Shown here: piece by piece, positions 7,780-18,480 of the stretch
Numbering within the stretch: position 1 is the stretch's first letter
Layout of the letters: the number at the start of each line of letters is the position of its first letter
Assembly: GCA_018711925.1 (NCBI GenBank)
Contig: DVHR01000028.1
Location: 1 to 38,387 of the forward strand
DNA length: 38,387 bases
Reading direction: 5' to 3'
From: Candidatus Coprenecus pullicola
Lineage (GTDB): Bacteria; Bacteroidota; Bacteroidia; Bacteroidales; UBA932
Position numbers and translations under genes: made by a program
The notes under the pieces: generated by a model
Database searches by the model: none
The model's input: only the letters and a program-made list of their open reading frames with translations
What the model was told of the DNA's origin: nothing

Positions 7780-9714
7780 TTAGTTAATCATATTTTTTAC
7801 TTCCTCGTTGACCTTCGCAGCGAACTCCTCAGGGGTCATGGAGCCTTTGTCCCCTTCGCCCTGACGGCGTACGGAGACGGTTCCGCTTCCGGCCTCTTTC
7901 TCTCCGACAACGAGCAGGAAAGGTATGCGCTTGAGCTCATTCTCCCTTATTTTCTTGCCGATAGTTTCGTTACGCTCGTCAACTGAGGCGCGAATATCGT
8001 AATTATTAAGTAATTCGCAAACTTTTTTTGCGTAATCATTGTATTTTTCACTGATGGGCAGCACCACCGCCTGCTCGGGTGTGAGCCACAGAGGGAACTT
8101 GCCTCCGGTGTGCTCGATGAGCACTGCCACGAACCTCTCCATGGAGCCGAAAGGGGCGCGGTGAATCATTACGGGACGGTACTTCTTGTCGTCCGCGCCT
8201 GTGTACTCCAGTTCAAAGCGCTCTGGCAGATTGTAGTCAACCTGAATCGTACCAAGCTGCCAGCGACGTCCGAGGGCGTCCTTGACCATAAAGTCCAGCT
8301 TCGGACCGTAGAAGGCGGCCTCTCCGTACTCGACGATGGTTTTCAGACCCTTCTCCCGGGCTGCCTCGATGATTGCCTGCTCGGCTTTCTCCCAATTCTC
8401 GTCGGTACCTATATATTTACTGCGGTCGTTCTTGTCGCGCAGGGACACCTGTGCGATGTACTCGTCGAAATTGAGGGTCTTGAAGATATAAAGTACGATG
8501 TCTATCACCTTGCAGAACTCCTCCTTGAGCTGATCGGGACGACAATAGATATGAGCGTCATCCTGTGTGAATCCACGTACACGTGTAAGACCGTGCAGCT
8601 CGCCGCTCTGCTCGTAGCGGTATACCGTACCGAACTCGGCCAGACGTACTGGCAGGTCCTTATACGAATGAGGCTTGCTGCGGTATATCTCGCAATGGTG
8701 AGGGCAGTTCATCGGTTTCAGCAGGAACTCCTCTCCCTCCTGAGGTGTAGTGATAGGACGGAATGAGTCGGCACCGTATTTGGCATAGTGGCCCGATGTC
8801 ACATAAAGTTCCTTCTGGCCGATATGCGGGGTAATCACCGGCAGATAACCGTATGATTTCTGAACCTTGCGGAGGAACATCTCCAAACGCTCACGCAGGG
8901 CCGCACCTTTAGGTAACCACAGAGGCAATCCGGCTCCTACTCTCGGAGAGAATGTGAACAGCTCCAACTCCTTGCCTATCTTCCGGTGGTCCCTCTTCTT
9001 GGCCTCCTCCATCATGGTCATATACTCATCAAGCATTTTCTTCTGGGGGAATGTGATACCGTAGATACGGGTAAGCATCTTGTTGTGCTCGTCTCCTCTC
9101 CAGTAGGCTCCGGCGATAGAGGTCAGCTTGACGGCCTTGATGACCGAGGTGTCCCTCAGGTGGGGTCCGCGGCACAGGTCGGTGAAACTGCCGTTGGTAT
9201 AGAACGTAATCGTACCGTCCTCCAGATCCTTGATAAGGTCGCACTTGTACTCATCTCCCTTCTGTGTATAGGTGTCCATGGCCTCGGCCTTGGACACTTC
9301 CCTTCTCTCGAAATGCTGCTTCTGACGGGCCAGCTCTATCATCTTGTCCTCTATCTTCTTGAGGTCGGAGTCGGTAATTGTCCTGTCTCCCAGATCCACG
9401 TCATAGTAGAATCCGTTCTCTATAGAGGGTCCGATACCGAACTTGATGCCGGGGTAAAGGAGCTCCAGAGCCTCGGCCATCAGATGGGACGAAGAGTGCC
9501 AGAAAGTGGACTTGGCCTCCTGATCCTCCCATTTATGCAGCTTGAGCTGACCGCTTTCCGTAAGGGGAAGCTCAAGGTCCATTACTTTTCCGTTGAATGA
9601 TGCCGCAAGCACCTCGCCTGCGAGACGCGGAGATATCTGCTCCGCGATCTGATAAGGAGTGATACCCTTTTCATAGCTTCTGACGCTGCCGTCAGGGAAT
9701 GTTATATCTATCAT
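7780..9714 (-). CDS. thrS: Threonyl-tRNA synthetase
   Basis: Class II aminoacyl-tRNA synthetase charging tRNA-Thr, 644 residues. The ATG beginning [17 protein letters not shown] is used because it opens the N-terminal TGS domain; the short frame upstream is not conserved and holds the promoter. Next comes the editing domain with the zinc-like HxxxH of [11 protein letters not shown], then the catalytic domain with [42 protein letters not shown] (motif 2) and the [11 protein letters not shown] segment (motif 3), and the anticodon-binding domain ending in EEVKNMIN. Catalytic zinc ligands would be the Cys of MNCPHH and the His of DDAH and IHRA. It heads the thrS-infC-rpmI-rplT-lepB cluster. Confidence 0.97.
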   Translation of the reverse strand: MIDITFPDGSVRSYEKGITPYQIAEQISPRLAGEVLAASFNGKVMDLELPLTESGQLKLHKWEDQEAKSTFWHSSSHLMAEALELLYPGIKFGIGPSIENGFYYDVDLGDRTITDSDLKKIEDKMIELARQKQHFERREVSKAEAMDTYTQKGDEYKCDLIKDLEDGTITFYTNGSFTDLCRGPHLRDTSVIKAVKLTSIAGAYWRGDEHNKMLTRIYGITFPQKKMLDEYMTMMEEAKKRDHRKIGKELELFTFSPRVGAGLPLWLPKGAALRERLEMFLRKVQKSYGYLPVITPHIGQKELYVTSGHYAKYGADSFRPITTPQEGEEFLLKPMNCPHHCEIYRSKPHSYKDLPVRLAEFGTVYRYEQSGELHGLTRVRGFTQDDAHIYCRPDQLKEEFCKVIDIVLYIFKTLNFDEYIAQVSLRDKNDRSKYIGTDENWEKAEQAIIEAAREKGLKTIVEYGEAAFYGPKLDFMVKDALGRRWQLGTIQVDYNLPERFELEYTGADDKKYRPVMIHRAPFGSMERFVAVLIEHTGGKFPLWLTPEQAVVLPISEKYNDYAKKVCELLNNYDIRASVDERNETIGKKIRENELKRIPFLLVVGEKEAGSGTVSVRRQGEGDKGSMTPEEFAAKVNEEVKNMIN

Positions 9715-9736
9715 AATAGAATAAATTGCTGTCTTA

Positions 9737-9768
9737 TTTGAATCCAAACTGCAAAATTACTAAATTTG
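9737..9768 (+). promoter_or_regulatory. Promoter of the DUF4199-glycosyltransferase pair
   Basis: TTTG (9737-9740), a 20-nt spacer and TAAATTTG (9761-9768) fit the Bacteroidota -33/-7 consensus exactly. The start site would be near 9774, about 19 nt before the ATG at 9793. It overlaps the divergent thrS promoter. Confidence 0.75.
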
Positions 9769-9782
9769 CAGTCAAATCCAAC
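9752..9782 (-). promoter_or_regulatory. Promoter of the thrS operon
   Basis: On the minus strand TAATTTTG (9752-9759) matches TAnnTTTG, with GTTG 19 nt upstream (9779-9782) as a partial -33 element. The start site would lie ~30 nt upstream of the thrS ATG. Confidence 0.55.
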
Positions 9783-9792
9783 TAATTCCGAG

Positions 9793-10326
9793 ATGAACTA
9801 CAAACTTAATTGGTCTGAAGCCGCAAAATACGGTCTGATACTCGCAAGTGTCTCCGTTATAATCAATTTAGTCTCCAGTATATTCCAACTGCCGGCCCTG
9901 CTCAACATCCTGCTGAGCCTCATCAAGCTGGGAGGCTCGGTATATATTGTCTACTACGTAATGCGCCGCAACGCAGAGCCTTGGGACTACATCTCATACG
10001 GACAGTCCTTCAACTTCGGCATGGCCGTATGTACTTTCTCGGCCATAGTCTGCACTTTATTCATGCTGCTCACATATACGGCCATTCTCCCCGACTCCCT
10101 GACGGCCCTGCTGGACACGATGTTCGCCACTTATGAGTCGATGGGCATTGCCGCTGCCATGGACTATGATACACTGGCCCGCTCCATGCCGGTCATCCTG
10201 ACACTGTCCCAATTCATAGGATGCGTCATCTGCGGCGTGATAGTCTGCCTGATCATGGCTTCTTTTGTAAGAAAAGGCTACAGTGATCCTTTTAACCGCC
10301 CCGCTGACAACAATACCGAAGAATAG
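9793..10326 (+). CDS. DUF4199 family membrane protein
   Basis: A 177-residue integral membrane protein of unknown function. Four hydrophobic segments are visible (about residues 12-30, 33-52, 70-95 and 134-160). The N-terminal NWSEAAKYGLILA and the central YISYGQSFNFGMAVCTFSAI resemble DUF4199, a family found mainly in Bacteroidota. The ATG at 9793 follows the promoter with a short leader. Its stop is separated by a single base from the ATG of a GT2 glycosyltransferase, so the two are translated together. A role in polyprenyl-linked sugar transfer can only be suggested by this neighbour. Confidence 0.75.
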   Translation: MNYKLNWSEAAKYGLILASVSVIINLVSSIFQLPALLNILLSLIKLGGSVYIVYYVMRRNAEPWDYISYGQSFNFGMAVCTFSAIVCTLFMLLTYTAILPDSLTALLDTMFATYESMGIAAAMDYDTLARSMPVILTLSQFIGCVICGVIVCLIMASFVRKGYSDPFNRPADNNTEE

Positions 10327-10327
10327 C

Positions 10328-11290
10328 ATGGACCTGTCAATAGTCATATCCCTCTACAACGAGAACGAGTCTCTACGCGAGCTGACCGAGTGGATAGACC
10401 GCGCAATCGCGCAGTCCAACATAGCCGGCATCGAATATGAAGTGCTGATGATAGATGATGGAAGCGACGACGGTTCCTGGGAGACAATAAAGGAACTGTC
10501 TTCCGTCAATCCGCACATAAGAGCCTACAGCTTCCGCCGCAACTACGGCAAGTCCGCTGCCCTTCAGACCGGCTTCCGTGAAGCCGCCGGAGACGTGGTC
10601 ATCACCATGGACGCCGACCTTCAGGACAGCCCTGACGAGATACCCGAACTGTACCGTATGATACGCGAGGACGGCTACGACCTGGTGTCCGGCTGGAAGA
10701 AAGTCCGCCACGACAACACTTTAACAAAGAACATACCTTCAAAAATATACAACTTCACCGCCCGCAAGGTCACCGGGCTGAAGCTGCACGACATGAACTG
10801 CGGACTCAAAGCCTACAGAGGCGACGTAGTGAAAGAAATCGAAGTCTACGGTGACATGCACCGCTACATCCCCTACATCGCAAAAAATGCAGGGTTTACC
10901 AAAATAGGTGAAAAGGTGGTGGTACACCGCAAGCGCAAATACGGCAAGAGCAAGTTCGGGATGAGCCGCTTCTTCAACGGGTTCCTCGACCTGATGACTA
11001 TCTGGTTCCTCTCCGGATTCGGCAAGAAGCCCATGCACATCTTCGGAGTATGGGGCATAGTGTTCTTCCTGATAGGCTTTATCATAGCCATCTGGCTGAT
11101 TATCGACAAGATCGTCTCGCAGGTACACGGCCTGCGGTTCCGCTATGTAACAGACCAGCCTCTCTTCTATCTGGCCCTTGTCGCCATCCTCGTTGGCGTG
11201 ATGATGTTCCTCACCGGCTTCCTCGGCGAGCTCGTCTCCCGCAACAGCGCCACCCGCAACGAATACAAAATCAAGGACCGGATAGAATAG
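10328..11290 (+). CDS. GT2 family glycosyltransferase, polyprenyl-phosphate sugar transferase type
   Basis: A 320-residue enzyme with an N-terminal GT-A fold and two C-terminal membrane helices (about 228-260 and 272-300), the layout of dolichol/undecaprenyl-phosphate sugar transferases such as DPM1, GtrB and ArnC. Visible motifs are VISLYNENESL at the N-terminus, DDGSDDGSW, the nucleotide/metal-binding MDADLQDSP (DxD-like), and RKYGKSKFGMSRFFNGFLDL before the membrane segments. The likely reaction is transfer of a sugar from a nucleotide donor to undecaprenyl phosphate at the inner leaflet. The donor sugar cannot be read from sequence. The ATG at 10328 directly follows the DUF4199 stop. Confidence 0.85.
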   Translation: MDLSIVISLYNENESLRELTEWIDRAIAQSNIAGIEYEVLMIDDGSDDGSWETIKELSSVNPHIRAYSFRRNYGKSAALQTGFREAAGDVVITMDADLQDSPDEIPELYRMIREDGYDLVSGWKKVRHDNTLTKNIPSKIYNFTARKVTGLKLHDMNCGLKAYRGDVVKEIEVYGDMHRYIPYIAKNAGFTKIGEKVVVHRKRKYGKSKFGMSRFFNGFLDLMTIWFLSGFGKKPMHIFGVWGIVFFLIGFIIAIWLIIDKIVSQVHGLRFRYVTDQPLFYLALVAILVGVMMFLTGFLGELVSRNSATRNEYKIKDRIE

Positions 11291-11383
11291 CCCCTGCCTC
11301 TTGTCGTATAATTATTTGATTTCCACCCATATAGGCTGCTTAAGGTACTGGTTGGAATTTCACTCCCCGTTGCATATCCAGTT

Positions 11384-12457
11384 TCAATCAAGTTTATTCA
11401 GGTCCAGTCGGGCAAGGTACATGATACCGTCATCGTCCCAGACTGACGCATAGACTGCATTGTCCCGGGCAGAGTAGCAGATATGGTCAATATTATAGTC
11501 CGTGCGTATCAGCTCCAGAGGGTTACCATCCCAGTCAAACACAGAAATATCGTTAAAGACAAGGGTAGAGCCTCGCTCCGCCTCAGCCGAAGATATGAGT
11601 TCTGCGTTATAGACCGCATACAGTCTGTCATTCTCTGCATATAAATCCCGGAATCCGAGAACAGTACGTTCGTTTTCCACCAGACTGAGGTGTACTGCGT
11701 CAAATTCTGGTTCTGCAAAATAGCCCATATACAGCCGCGAAATACTGTCTACGCCAATACTGTACGTTTCCAGTACCGCGCCCCATAGCGTACCCACTGC
11801 AAAACGGCTCTTGTCAGGAGATATTGCCAGAGAATATGTGAAATTGTACAGCCTGTAACGTACCGCGTCATCCTCTATTGGGAAATAATCATACGAGAAC
11901 ACTGTCTTGCCGGTGGAGATTTCCTGTAACGTAAAGCGTCTTGAAGAAGAAGTATCCGCATATTCACTGCGGTTGCTCATATACAGAATCATATTATCCC
12001 CGGCGTTCTGCATAACCCTGGTCTCCGCTGGTATTTCAAGAGTATGTTCCCCATAAGCATACGTACCACGCATAAGCGAGTCTATATTCACAAAAAGTGC
12101 CCTTCCTTTCTCAAAATCATAATACGACATCATCCCACCGTCCAGAGATGTGTTACGGTATCCCGACAATGACTCTCCGGGACCGTTGCCGTAATTGATT
12201 CCCGAGCAAATCAGCCGTCCTGTCTGCTTGCTGTATATTCCAAGCTCACGCTTTGTCTGTCTGTCATAAGACGGCACAACAAGTACTGAGTCATATTCCC
12301 ATATATCGGATACCTGCACATACAGCTCACCGGAGATTATCTCCCAGCGGCCCCCGCGCTCCACAGGAAACTTCGGAGCACGATACTTAGAGCATGACAC
12401 CGACAAAAGCATGGCGGCAGCTGCTGTAATACTTGTCATACACACTTTCATATTCAT
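11384..12457 (-). CDS. Lipoprotein with predicted six-bladed beta-propeller (BF3164/TolB-like)
   Basis: A 357-residue secreted lipoprotein. The signal sequence ends in LLSVSC, giving an acylated Cys near residue 22. The rest is rich in short beta-strand repeats with Trp/Tyr/Asp-Gly turns (for example YDRQTKRELGIYSKQTG, FDWDGNPLELI and SVWDDDGIMYLARLDL), resembling the TolB-like propeller lipoproteins abundant in Bacteroidales. I do not know its ligand or role. It is monocistronic, with its own near-perfect promoter. The gene faces the glycosyltransferase gene convergently across a 93-nt gap in which I see no terminator. Confidence 0.65.
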   Translation of the reverse strand: MNMKVCMTSITAAAAMLLSVSCSKYRAPKFPVERGGRWEIISGELYVQVSDIWEYDSVLVVPSYDRQTKRELGIYSKQTGRLICSGINYGNGPGESLSGYRNTSLDGGMMSYYDFEKGRALFVNIDSLMRGTYAYGEHTLEIPAETRVMQNAGDNMILYMSNRSEYADTSSSRRFTLQEISTGKTVFSYDYFPIEDDAVRYRLYNFTYSLAISPDKSRFAVGTLWGAVLETYSIGVDSISRLYMGYFAEPEFDAVHLSLVENERTVLGFRDLYAENDRLYAVYNAELISSAEAERGSTLVFNDISVFDWDGNPLELIRTDYNIDHICYSARDNAVYASVWDDDGIMYLARLDLNKLD

Positions 12458-12476
12458 AGGATCGGCTTTTTACTTT

Positions 12477-12508
12477 CAAAGCTACAGACTTATGTTTATA
12501 CTTACAAA
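12477..12508 (-). promoter_or_regulatory. Promoter of the propeller lipoprotein gene
   Basis: On the minus strand TTTG (12505-12508), a 20-nt spacer and TAGCTTTG (12477-12484) match the consensus exactly. The predicted start lies ~15 nt upstream of the ATG at 12457. Confidence 0.75.
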
Positions 12509-12566
12509 CTTTCATTTAAATGTCCGATAATCATTATTATAAATTACCGAACCGACAAGGGAAATG

Positions 12567-12606
12567 CAAAATTCCCGGAACGGCGGATGAGGCCGATTCC
12601 GGGAAT
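12567..12606 (-). terminator. Intrinsic terminator of the secA-lpdA-bactofilin operon
   Basis: ATTCCCGGAA (12571-12580) and TTCCGGGAAT (12597-12606) form a perfect 10-bp stem. It is extended by CGGC/GCCG across a one-base bulge and followed on the minus strand by a short T-tract. It lies 43 nt past the bactofilin stop. Confidence 0.8.
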
Positions 12607-12648
12607 CGTATGCTGATGTCTGCCGGTGCAGGTAGTGGATACAGAGGG

Positions 12649-13086
12649 TTATTTCTTGGAAGGCTGAGGAGCAGCGGGCTCAACGGGCTTATGAGAGCCT
12701 TTGAGGTCTGCTGTCTCGTTGAGGAACTTGTTGTACTCCTCTTTGGTTATTATGTGGCATGAGCCATTGAATATAGTACCGACCTCGATACCGAGCTTGG
12801 GAGTCTTAAGGCCACCTGAGAAATCAGAGTTGGCCTTGAAGTTGATGATATCCTCAATATACATCTCCCCCTCCGCATGTCCCCACAGGTCGCAGTTCTG
12901 GCAGAATACCTTGCCCTTGACATGGGCCGCCTCGCCGATTACCAGCTTGCCTTTGGTATATACGGTTCCTTCAAATACTCCGTCGATTCTTATGTCCGCC
13001 GAAGATGTCATCACTCCGGTGATTCTGGTCCCCTTGGAAATACGGCACAACTCATTGGCCTGGGGGATTATTTCTGCTTTTGCCAT
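12649..13086 (-). CDS. Bactofilin, polymer-forming cytoskeletal protein
   Basis: A 145-residue protein. After a short N-terminal tail, a right-handed beta-helix core runs from about residue 18 to 110, with the repeating hydrophobic/Gly pattern of bactofilins (TRITGVMTSSADIRIDGVFEGTVYTKGKLVIGEAA...VKGKVFCQNCDLWGHAEG). A charged, Pro-rich C-terminal tail follows. Bactofilins form non-polar filaments that place cell-wall or envelope proteins. It is the last gene of the cluster secA-lpdA-bactofilin, 12 nt after lpdA, with an intrinsic terminator behind it. It contains two Cys in VFCQNC, whose role is unknown. Confidence 0.9.
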   Translation of the reverse strand: MAKAEIIPQANELCRISKGTRITGVMTSSADIRIDGVFEGTVYTKGKLVIGEAAHVKGKVFCQNCDLWGHAEGEMYIEDIINFKANSDFSGGLKTPKLGIEVGTIFNGSCHIITKEEYNKFLNETADLKGSHKPVEPAAPQPSKK

Positions 13087-13098
13087 ATCTTATACTTT

Positions 13099-14496
<1,398 letters not shown>

Positions 14497-14511
14497 TGCT
14501 TCTATATGTTA

Positions 14512-17500
14512 TTAATTGTTCTCAAATCTACCGTGGCAATGCTTGTACTTCTTGCCGGAACCGCAGGGGCACGGGTCGTTGCGGCCGACTTTCTTCTCCA
14601 CTCTGACAGGAGCATTGCTCTTGGGCTCTCCGCTGTTGGTGACCATATCCGTTCTGGAAGTGCGCATATTGCTCATGTCCGTACGGCGGTGCTCGGCCTC
14701 ACGTACATCGCCAGGAGCATTCTCCCTTACGGGAATATGGGCCCTGAGCAGGAACTTCACCACCTCGCGGCTGATACGCTCGATGACGCTCTTGAAGAGG
14801 TTGAAACTCTCGAACTTGTAGACAAGCAGAGGGTCCTTCTGCTCGTACGTGGCGTTCTGTACGGACTGCTTCAGGTCGTCCATGTCGCGCAGATGCTCCT
14901 TCCAGGCCTCGTCTATCATGATGAGGGTGATGGTCTTGCTGACAGCCCTGATGAGCTCGCGGCCCTGGGTCTCGTAAGCCTTCTTGAGATTCACGAGCAC
15001 ACGCATGACCTTGGTACCGTCACCCACCGGGACGGCCACATTCACAAATCTCTCGCCCTGCTTCTCGCAGATAGTCTTGATGACAGGCCATGCCTGGGCC
15101 ACCATCGCGTCGCTGCGCTGCTGGTACTCCTGGCGTATCTGCTCGTTAAGGGCATCGGCTATCTTGTCCCTCGAGGCATTCTTATAGAACTCGGCATCAA
15201 AGGCGGGGTCTATCGAAAGGGTCTTCATAACCTCCAGTTTGAAGTCCTCATACTCCATCTCCTCGGACCTGTCGGCCAGCACCTCGCAGCAGTCGCCTAT
15301 CATATTCATCACGTCCACGTCGATACGCTCTCCGTACAGGGCATTGCGACGCTTATTGTATATCACCTCCCTCTGGGAGTTCATCACGTCGTCGTACTCC
15401 AGCAGATGCTTACGGATACCGAAGTTGTTCTCCTCCACCTTGCGCTGCGCCCTCTCCACGGTCTTGGACATCATGGACGCCTGGAGCGGCTCGCCCTCCT
15501 TGAGGCCCATCCTGTCCACCATCACGGCCATCTTGTCGCCGCCGAACAGACGGAGCAGGTTGTCCTCGAACGAGACGTAGAAGACTGACGAGCCAGGGTC
15601 TCCCTGACGGCCCGCACGGCCACGCAACTGACGGTCCACACGGCGGCTGTCGTGCCTTTCAGTACCGATGATGGCCAGACCGCCGGCCTCCTTGACTCCG
15701 GGGCCGAGCTTGATATCGGTACCACGGCCGGCCATATTGGTGGCGATGGTGACCGTTCCGGCTGTACCGGCATGGGCCACAATCTCAGCCTCACGCGCAT
15801 GCTGCTTGGCATTGAGGACATTGTGCTTGATACCGCGCATATGCAGCATCTTGCTGAGCAGCTCGGATATCTCGACGGAGGTGGTACCCACCAGTACAGG
15901 ACGGCCCGCCTGTGTCAGTTCCACTATCCGGGCTATGACGGCATTGTATTTCTCTTTCTTGGTCTTGTAGATGATGTCATCCTCATCGACACGTATCACT
16001 GGACGGTTAGTAGGAATCACCACCACATCCAGCTTGTAGATAGACCAGAACTCGCCGGCCTCCGTCTCCGCCGTACCGGTCATACCGGCCAGCTTGTGGT
16101 ACATTCTGAAATAGTTCTGCAGCGTAATGGTCGCGAATGTCTGGGTGGCGGCCTCGACCTTCACGTTCTCCTTTGCCTCGATGGCCTGGTGGAGTCCGTC
16201 CGAGTAGCGGCGGCCCTCAAGAATACGGCCTGTCTGCTCGTCAACTATCTTTATCTTGTTGTCCATCACCACATACTCAACGTCTCTCTCAAACATAGCG
16301 TAGGCCTTCAGCAACTGGGTGACGGTATGTACTCTCTCGGCCTTAAGGGCATAGTCCGCAAGCAGGGCGGCCTTCTGAGTCTGTTTCTCCTCGGGAGTGA
16401 GGTTCTGCTTCTCCAGCTCGGCTATCTCATTTCCGATATCAGGAAGGATGAAGAACTTCTCGTCGGATACACTGGCGGCGATAAGGTCGTTGCCCTTGTC
16501 AGTCATCTCCACACTCCTGTTCTGCTCCTCTATGACAAAATAAAGGTCATCAGTAATCAGATGCATCTGGCGGTTGTTGTCCTGCATGTAGAAATTCTCG
16601 GTCTTCTGCAGGAGCTGCTTCATGCCCGGCTCGGAGAGGAACTTGATCAGAGGATTGTACTTGGGAAGTCCCTTGTGGGCTCTCAGGAGCATCTTGGCTC
16701 CCTCGGTCTCATTGCCTTCGGCGATCAGCTTCTTGGCCTCGGTGAGCTGTTTGGTCACAAGCTGCTTCTGGGCATTGTACAGTCTTTCCACATAAGGCTT
16801 GAACTCCATGAACTGCTGGTCATCCCCGCGGGGCACCGGGCCGGAAATAATCAGAGGCGTACGTGCATCGTCTATCAGCACGGAATCCACCTCGTCGACT
16901 ATGGCATAATGATGCTTGCGCTGTACAAGGTCATTCTTGTCGATGGCCATGTTGTCTCGCAGATAGTCGAAACCGAACTCGTTATTGGTTCCGAAAGTAA
17001 TGTCCGCACGGTAAGCTGCGCGGCGGGCGGCGGAGTTGGGCTGGTGCTTGTCGATGCAGTCCACTCTAAGACCGTGGAACTCGTACAGAGGCCCCATCCA
17101 CTCGGAGTCACGCTTGGACAGGTAGTCATTGACCGTCACCACATGCACTCCCTTGCCTGCCAAGGCATTGAGGAATACTGGAAGAGTGGCCACGAGAGTC
17201 TTTCCCTCTCCGGTGGCCATCTCGGCTATCTTTCCCTGATGCAGGACTATACCGCCGATAAGCTGCACATCGTAGTGGACCATGTCCCATGTGGTAGGGT
17301 TGCCTCCGGCCACCCATGTATGGCTCCAGTATGCCTTGTCCCCCTCTATGCGGACATAGTCGTGCTTGGCACTGAACTCGCGGTCCATATCGGTGGCAGT
17401 CACCTCGACGACTTCCTTTTCCTTGAACCTGCGGGCGGTGGACTTCATCACCGCGAAAGCATCGGGCAGCACCTCGTTCAGAACCTCCTCTATCTCCTCG

Positions 17501-17796
17501 TCTATCTTCTTGGTCAGCTTATCCACCTCAGTGGCCAGGGCCTCCTTCTTCTCTACCGGAATGGTCACATCCTCCAGCTGGGCCCTGAGCGCTTTTTTCT
17601 GCGACTCGTCAGCGGCGATTCTGTCCTGTATCACTTTCCTTATCCTGTCCGTCTCACTTCTGAGCTCATCATCCGAAAGCCTGTCTATACGGTCATAGGC
17701 AGCCAGCACCTTGTCCAGCACCGGCTTTATCTGCTTCATGTCCCTCTCGGCCTTGGAGCCGAACATCTTTTTCAATAAACCATTAATCGATGCCAT
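14512..17796 (-). CDS. secA: Preprotein translocase ATPase SecA
   Basis: A 1094-residue motor that drives preproteins through SecYEG. Visible features: Walker A GEGKT at 196-200, the DEAD-like [18 protein letters not shown] segment, motif [11 protein letters not shown] in NBD2, and the arginine-rich [17 protein letters not shown]. The C-terminal zinc-binding tail contains [14 protein letters not shown], used for SecB or ribosome contact in other bacteria. It is ~190 residues longer than the E. coli protein, with an extra Lys/Glu-rich helical segment at about 55-105 and further insertions around 310-480; long SecA proteins are normal in Bacteroidota. It has its own -7 box and leads the secA-lpdA-bactofilin cluster. 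Confidence 0.97.
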   Translation of the reverse strand: MASINGLLKKMFGSKAERDMKQIKPVLDKVLAAYDRIDRLSDDELRSETDRIRKVIQDRIAADESQKKALRAQLEDVTIPVEKKEALATEVDKLTKKIDEEIEEVLNEVLPDAFAVMKSTARRFKEKEVVEVTATDMDREFSAKHDYVRIEGDKAYWSHTWVAGGNPTTWDMVHYDVQLIGGIVLHQGKIAEMATGEGKTLVATLPVFLNALAGKGVHVVTVNDYLSKRDSEWMGPLYEFHGLRVDCIDKHQPNSAARRAAYRADITFGTNNEFGFDYLRDNMAIDKNDLVQRKHHYAIVDEVDSVLIDDARTPLIISGPVPRGDDQQFMEFKPYVERLYNAQKQLVTKQLTEAKKLIAEGNETEGAKMLLRAHKGLPKYNPLIKFLSEPGMKQLLQKTENFYMQDNNRQMHLITDDLYFVIEEQNRSVEMTDKGNDLIAASVSDEKFFILPDIGNEIAELEKQNLTPEEKQTQKAALLADYALKAERVHTVTQLLKAYAMFERDVEYVVMDNKIKIVDEQTGRILEGRRYSDGLHQAIEAKENVKVEAATQTFATITLQNYFRMYHKLAGMTGTAETEAGEFWSIYKLDVVVIPTNRPVIRVDEDDIIYKTKKEKYNAVIARIVELTQAGRPVLVGTTSVEISELLSKMLHMRGIKHNVLNAKQHAREAEIVAHAGTAGTVTIATNMAGRGTDIKLGPGVKEAGGLAIIGTERHDSRRVDRQLRGRAGRQGDPGSSVFYVSFEDNLLRLFGGDKMAVMVDRMGLKEGEPLQASMMSKTVERAQRKVEENNFGIRKHLLEYDDVMNSQREVIYNKRRNALYGERIDVDVMNMIGDCCEVLADRSEEMEYEDFKLEVMKTLSIDPAFDAEFYKNASRDKIADALNEQIRQEYQQRSDAMVAQAWPVIKTICEKQGERFVNVAVPVGDGTKVMRVLVNLKKAYETQGRELIRAVSKTITLIMIDEAWKEHLRDMDDLKQSVQNATYEQKDPLLVYKFESFNLFKSVIERISREVVKFLLRAHIPVRENAPGDVREAEHRRTDMSNMRTSRTDMVTNSGEPKSNAPVRVEKKVGRNDPCPCGSGKKYKHCHGRFENN

Positions 17797-17821
17797 CTAA
17801 TAAGATATTTTGTACAACTTA

Positions 17822-17829
17822 CAAAGATA
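17822..17829 (-). promoter_or_regulatory. Candidate -7 box of the secA operon
   Basis: TATCTTTG on the minus strand matches TAnnTTTG and lies 25 nt upstream of the secA ATG, just downstream of the terminator of the preceding operon. No clear TTTG is found 20 nt upstream. Confidence 0.55.
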
Positions 17830-17852
17830 ATGATATTATTGAATATACTGAT

Positions 17853-17895
17853 AAAAAATCGGCGGAACTCCACATCCGTGTTGAAGTCCCACCGA
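17853..17895 (-). terminator. Intrinsic terminator of the lipoprotein operon
   Basis: Arms 17859-17871 and 17883-17895 pair over 13 positions with a few G-U pairs, around an 11-nt loop. Six T residues follow on the minus strand (17853-17858). It separates the lipoprotein genes from secA. Confidence 0.85.
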
Positions 17896-17921
17896 CATTT
17901 TTACCGCACCGGGCCGGAGTC

Positions 17922-18479
17922 CTATATGCCGGAGCCCTCCGGAGGCACCGTTCTGGATACCTCAATACTGAAGGGTGTCCCGTCTATCAAAAGCACGTCT
18001 AAAGAAAGCCGCACCATCCAGTCCTCACTTACAGACATCCGGACAGTACCCTCCTGAAATGCCCTGTACTGAGAATAGAAATACACAGGATCCTCGTACA
18101 CGAAATAATAGTCATCGTTGTGGTCCAACGGATTGAGCACGTCATTGATATCGTGTTCCTCCCCGTCGCACCAATATCGCCTCAGACCGAACACCGCATA
18201 GGTGCTCAACTCCCCGCCCGGAGCCAGAGGCGATATGAACAGGTACACGTATGACTCGTTCTCCTCCAACCTGAGCACATGTATATCACAAGTGTCCGCA
18301 CCGAAAACATACGTGCCAAGCGACTCCAGAGTGTCAGCCGGAGTCACAGCTGAGGAGTCATCCGGAGAGTCCGGACCTCCAGGATTGACATCAGGGAGAC
18401 GACGCTCACATGAGACCACGGCCGAAAGCAGCACGACGGCACACACGGACATTATGGATATCAGCACATTCCTTTTCAT
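17922..18479 (-). CDS. Lipoprotein with one copy of the shared beta-rich unit
   Basis: A 185-residue secreted lipoprotein I could not assign to a named family. The ATG at 18479 starts a signal peptide ending in SAVVSC (lipobox), followed by an acidic, Pro/Asp/Ser-rich linker. The mature part (about residues 50-180) is one beta-rich unit. Its opening, SLGTYVFGADTCDIHVLRLEENESYVYLFISP, and closing, EGTVRMSVSEDWMVRLSLDVLLIDGTPFSI, are arranged like single units of the two genes upstream: a small-residue strand pair, a Y/F-V-Y/M-L-F strand, a variable middle, then EG/SGTVxV and a hydrophobic strand pair. The start is one base after the stop of the preceding gene, so translation is probably coupled. 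It is the last gene before the terminator. Surface location is possible but unproven. Confidence 0.65.
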   Translation of the reverse strand: MKRNVLISIMSVCAVVLLSAVVSCERRLPDVNPGGPDSPDDSSAVTPADTLESLGTYVFGADTCDIHVLRLEENESYVYLFISPLAPGGELSTYAVFGLRRYWCDGEEHDINDVLNPLDHNDDYYFVYEDPVYFYSQYRAFQEGTVRMSVSEDWMVRLSLDVLLIDGTPFSIEVSRTVPPEGSGI

Positions 18480-18480
18480 A

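Noticed and set aside
11291..11383. Small gene or terminator between the glycosyltransferase and propeller lipoprotein genes
   Set aside because: No hairpin with a T-tract and no convincing open frame of its own.
15652..17778. Very long open frame antisense to secA (and similar ones antisense to lepB, lpdA, thrS, rho)
   Set aside because: They mirror highly conserved genes on the other strand, have no recognisable domains and arise from codon bias.
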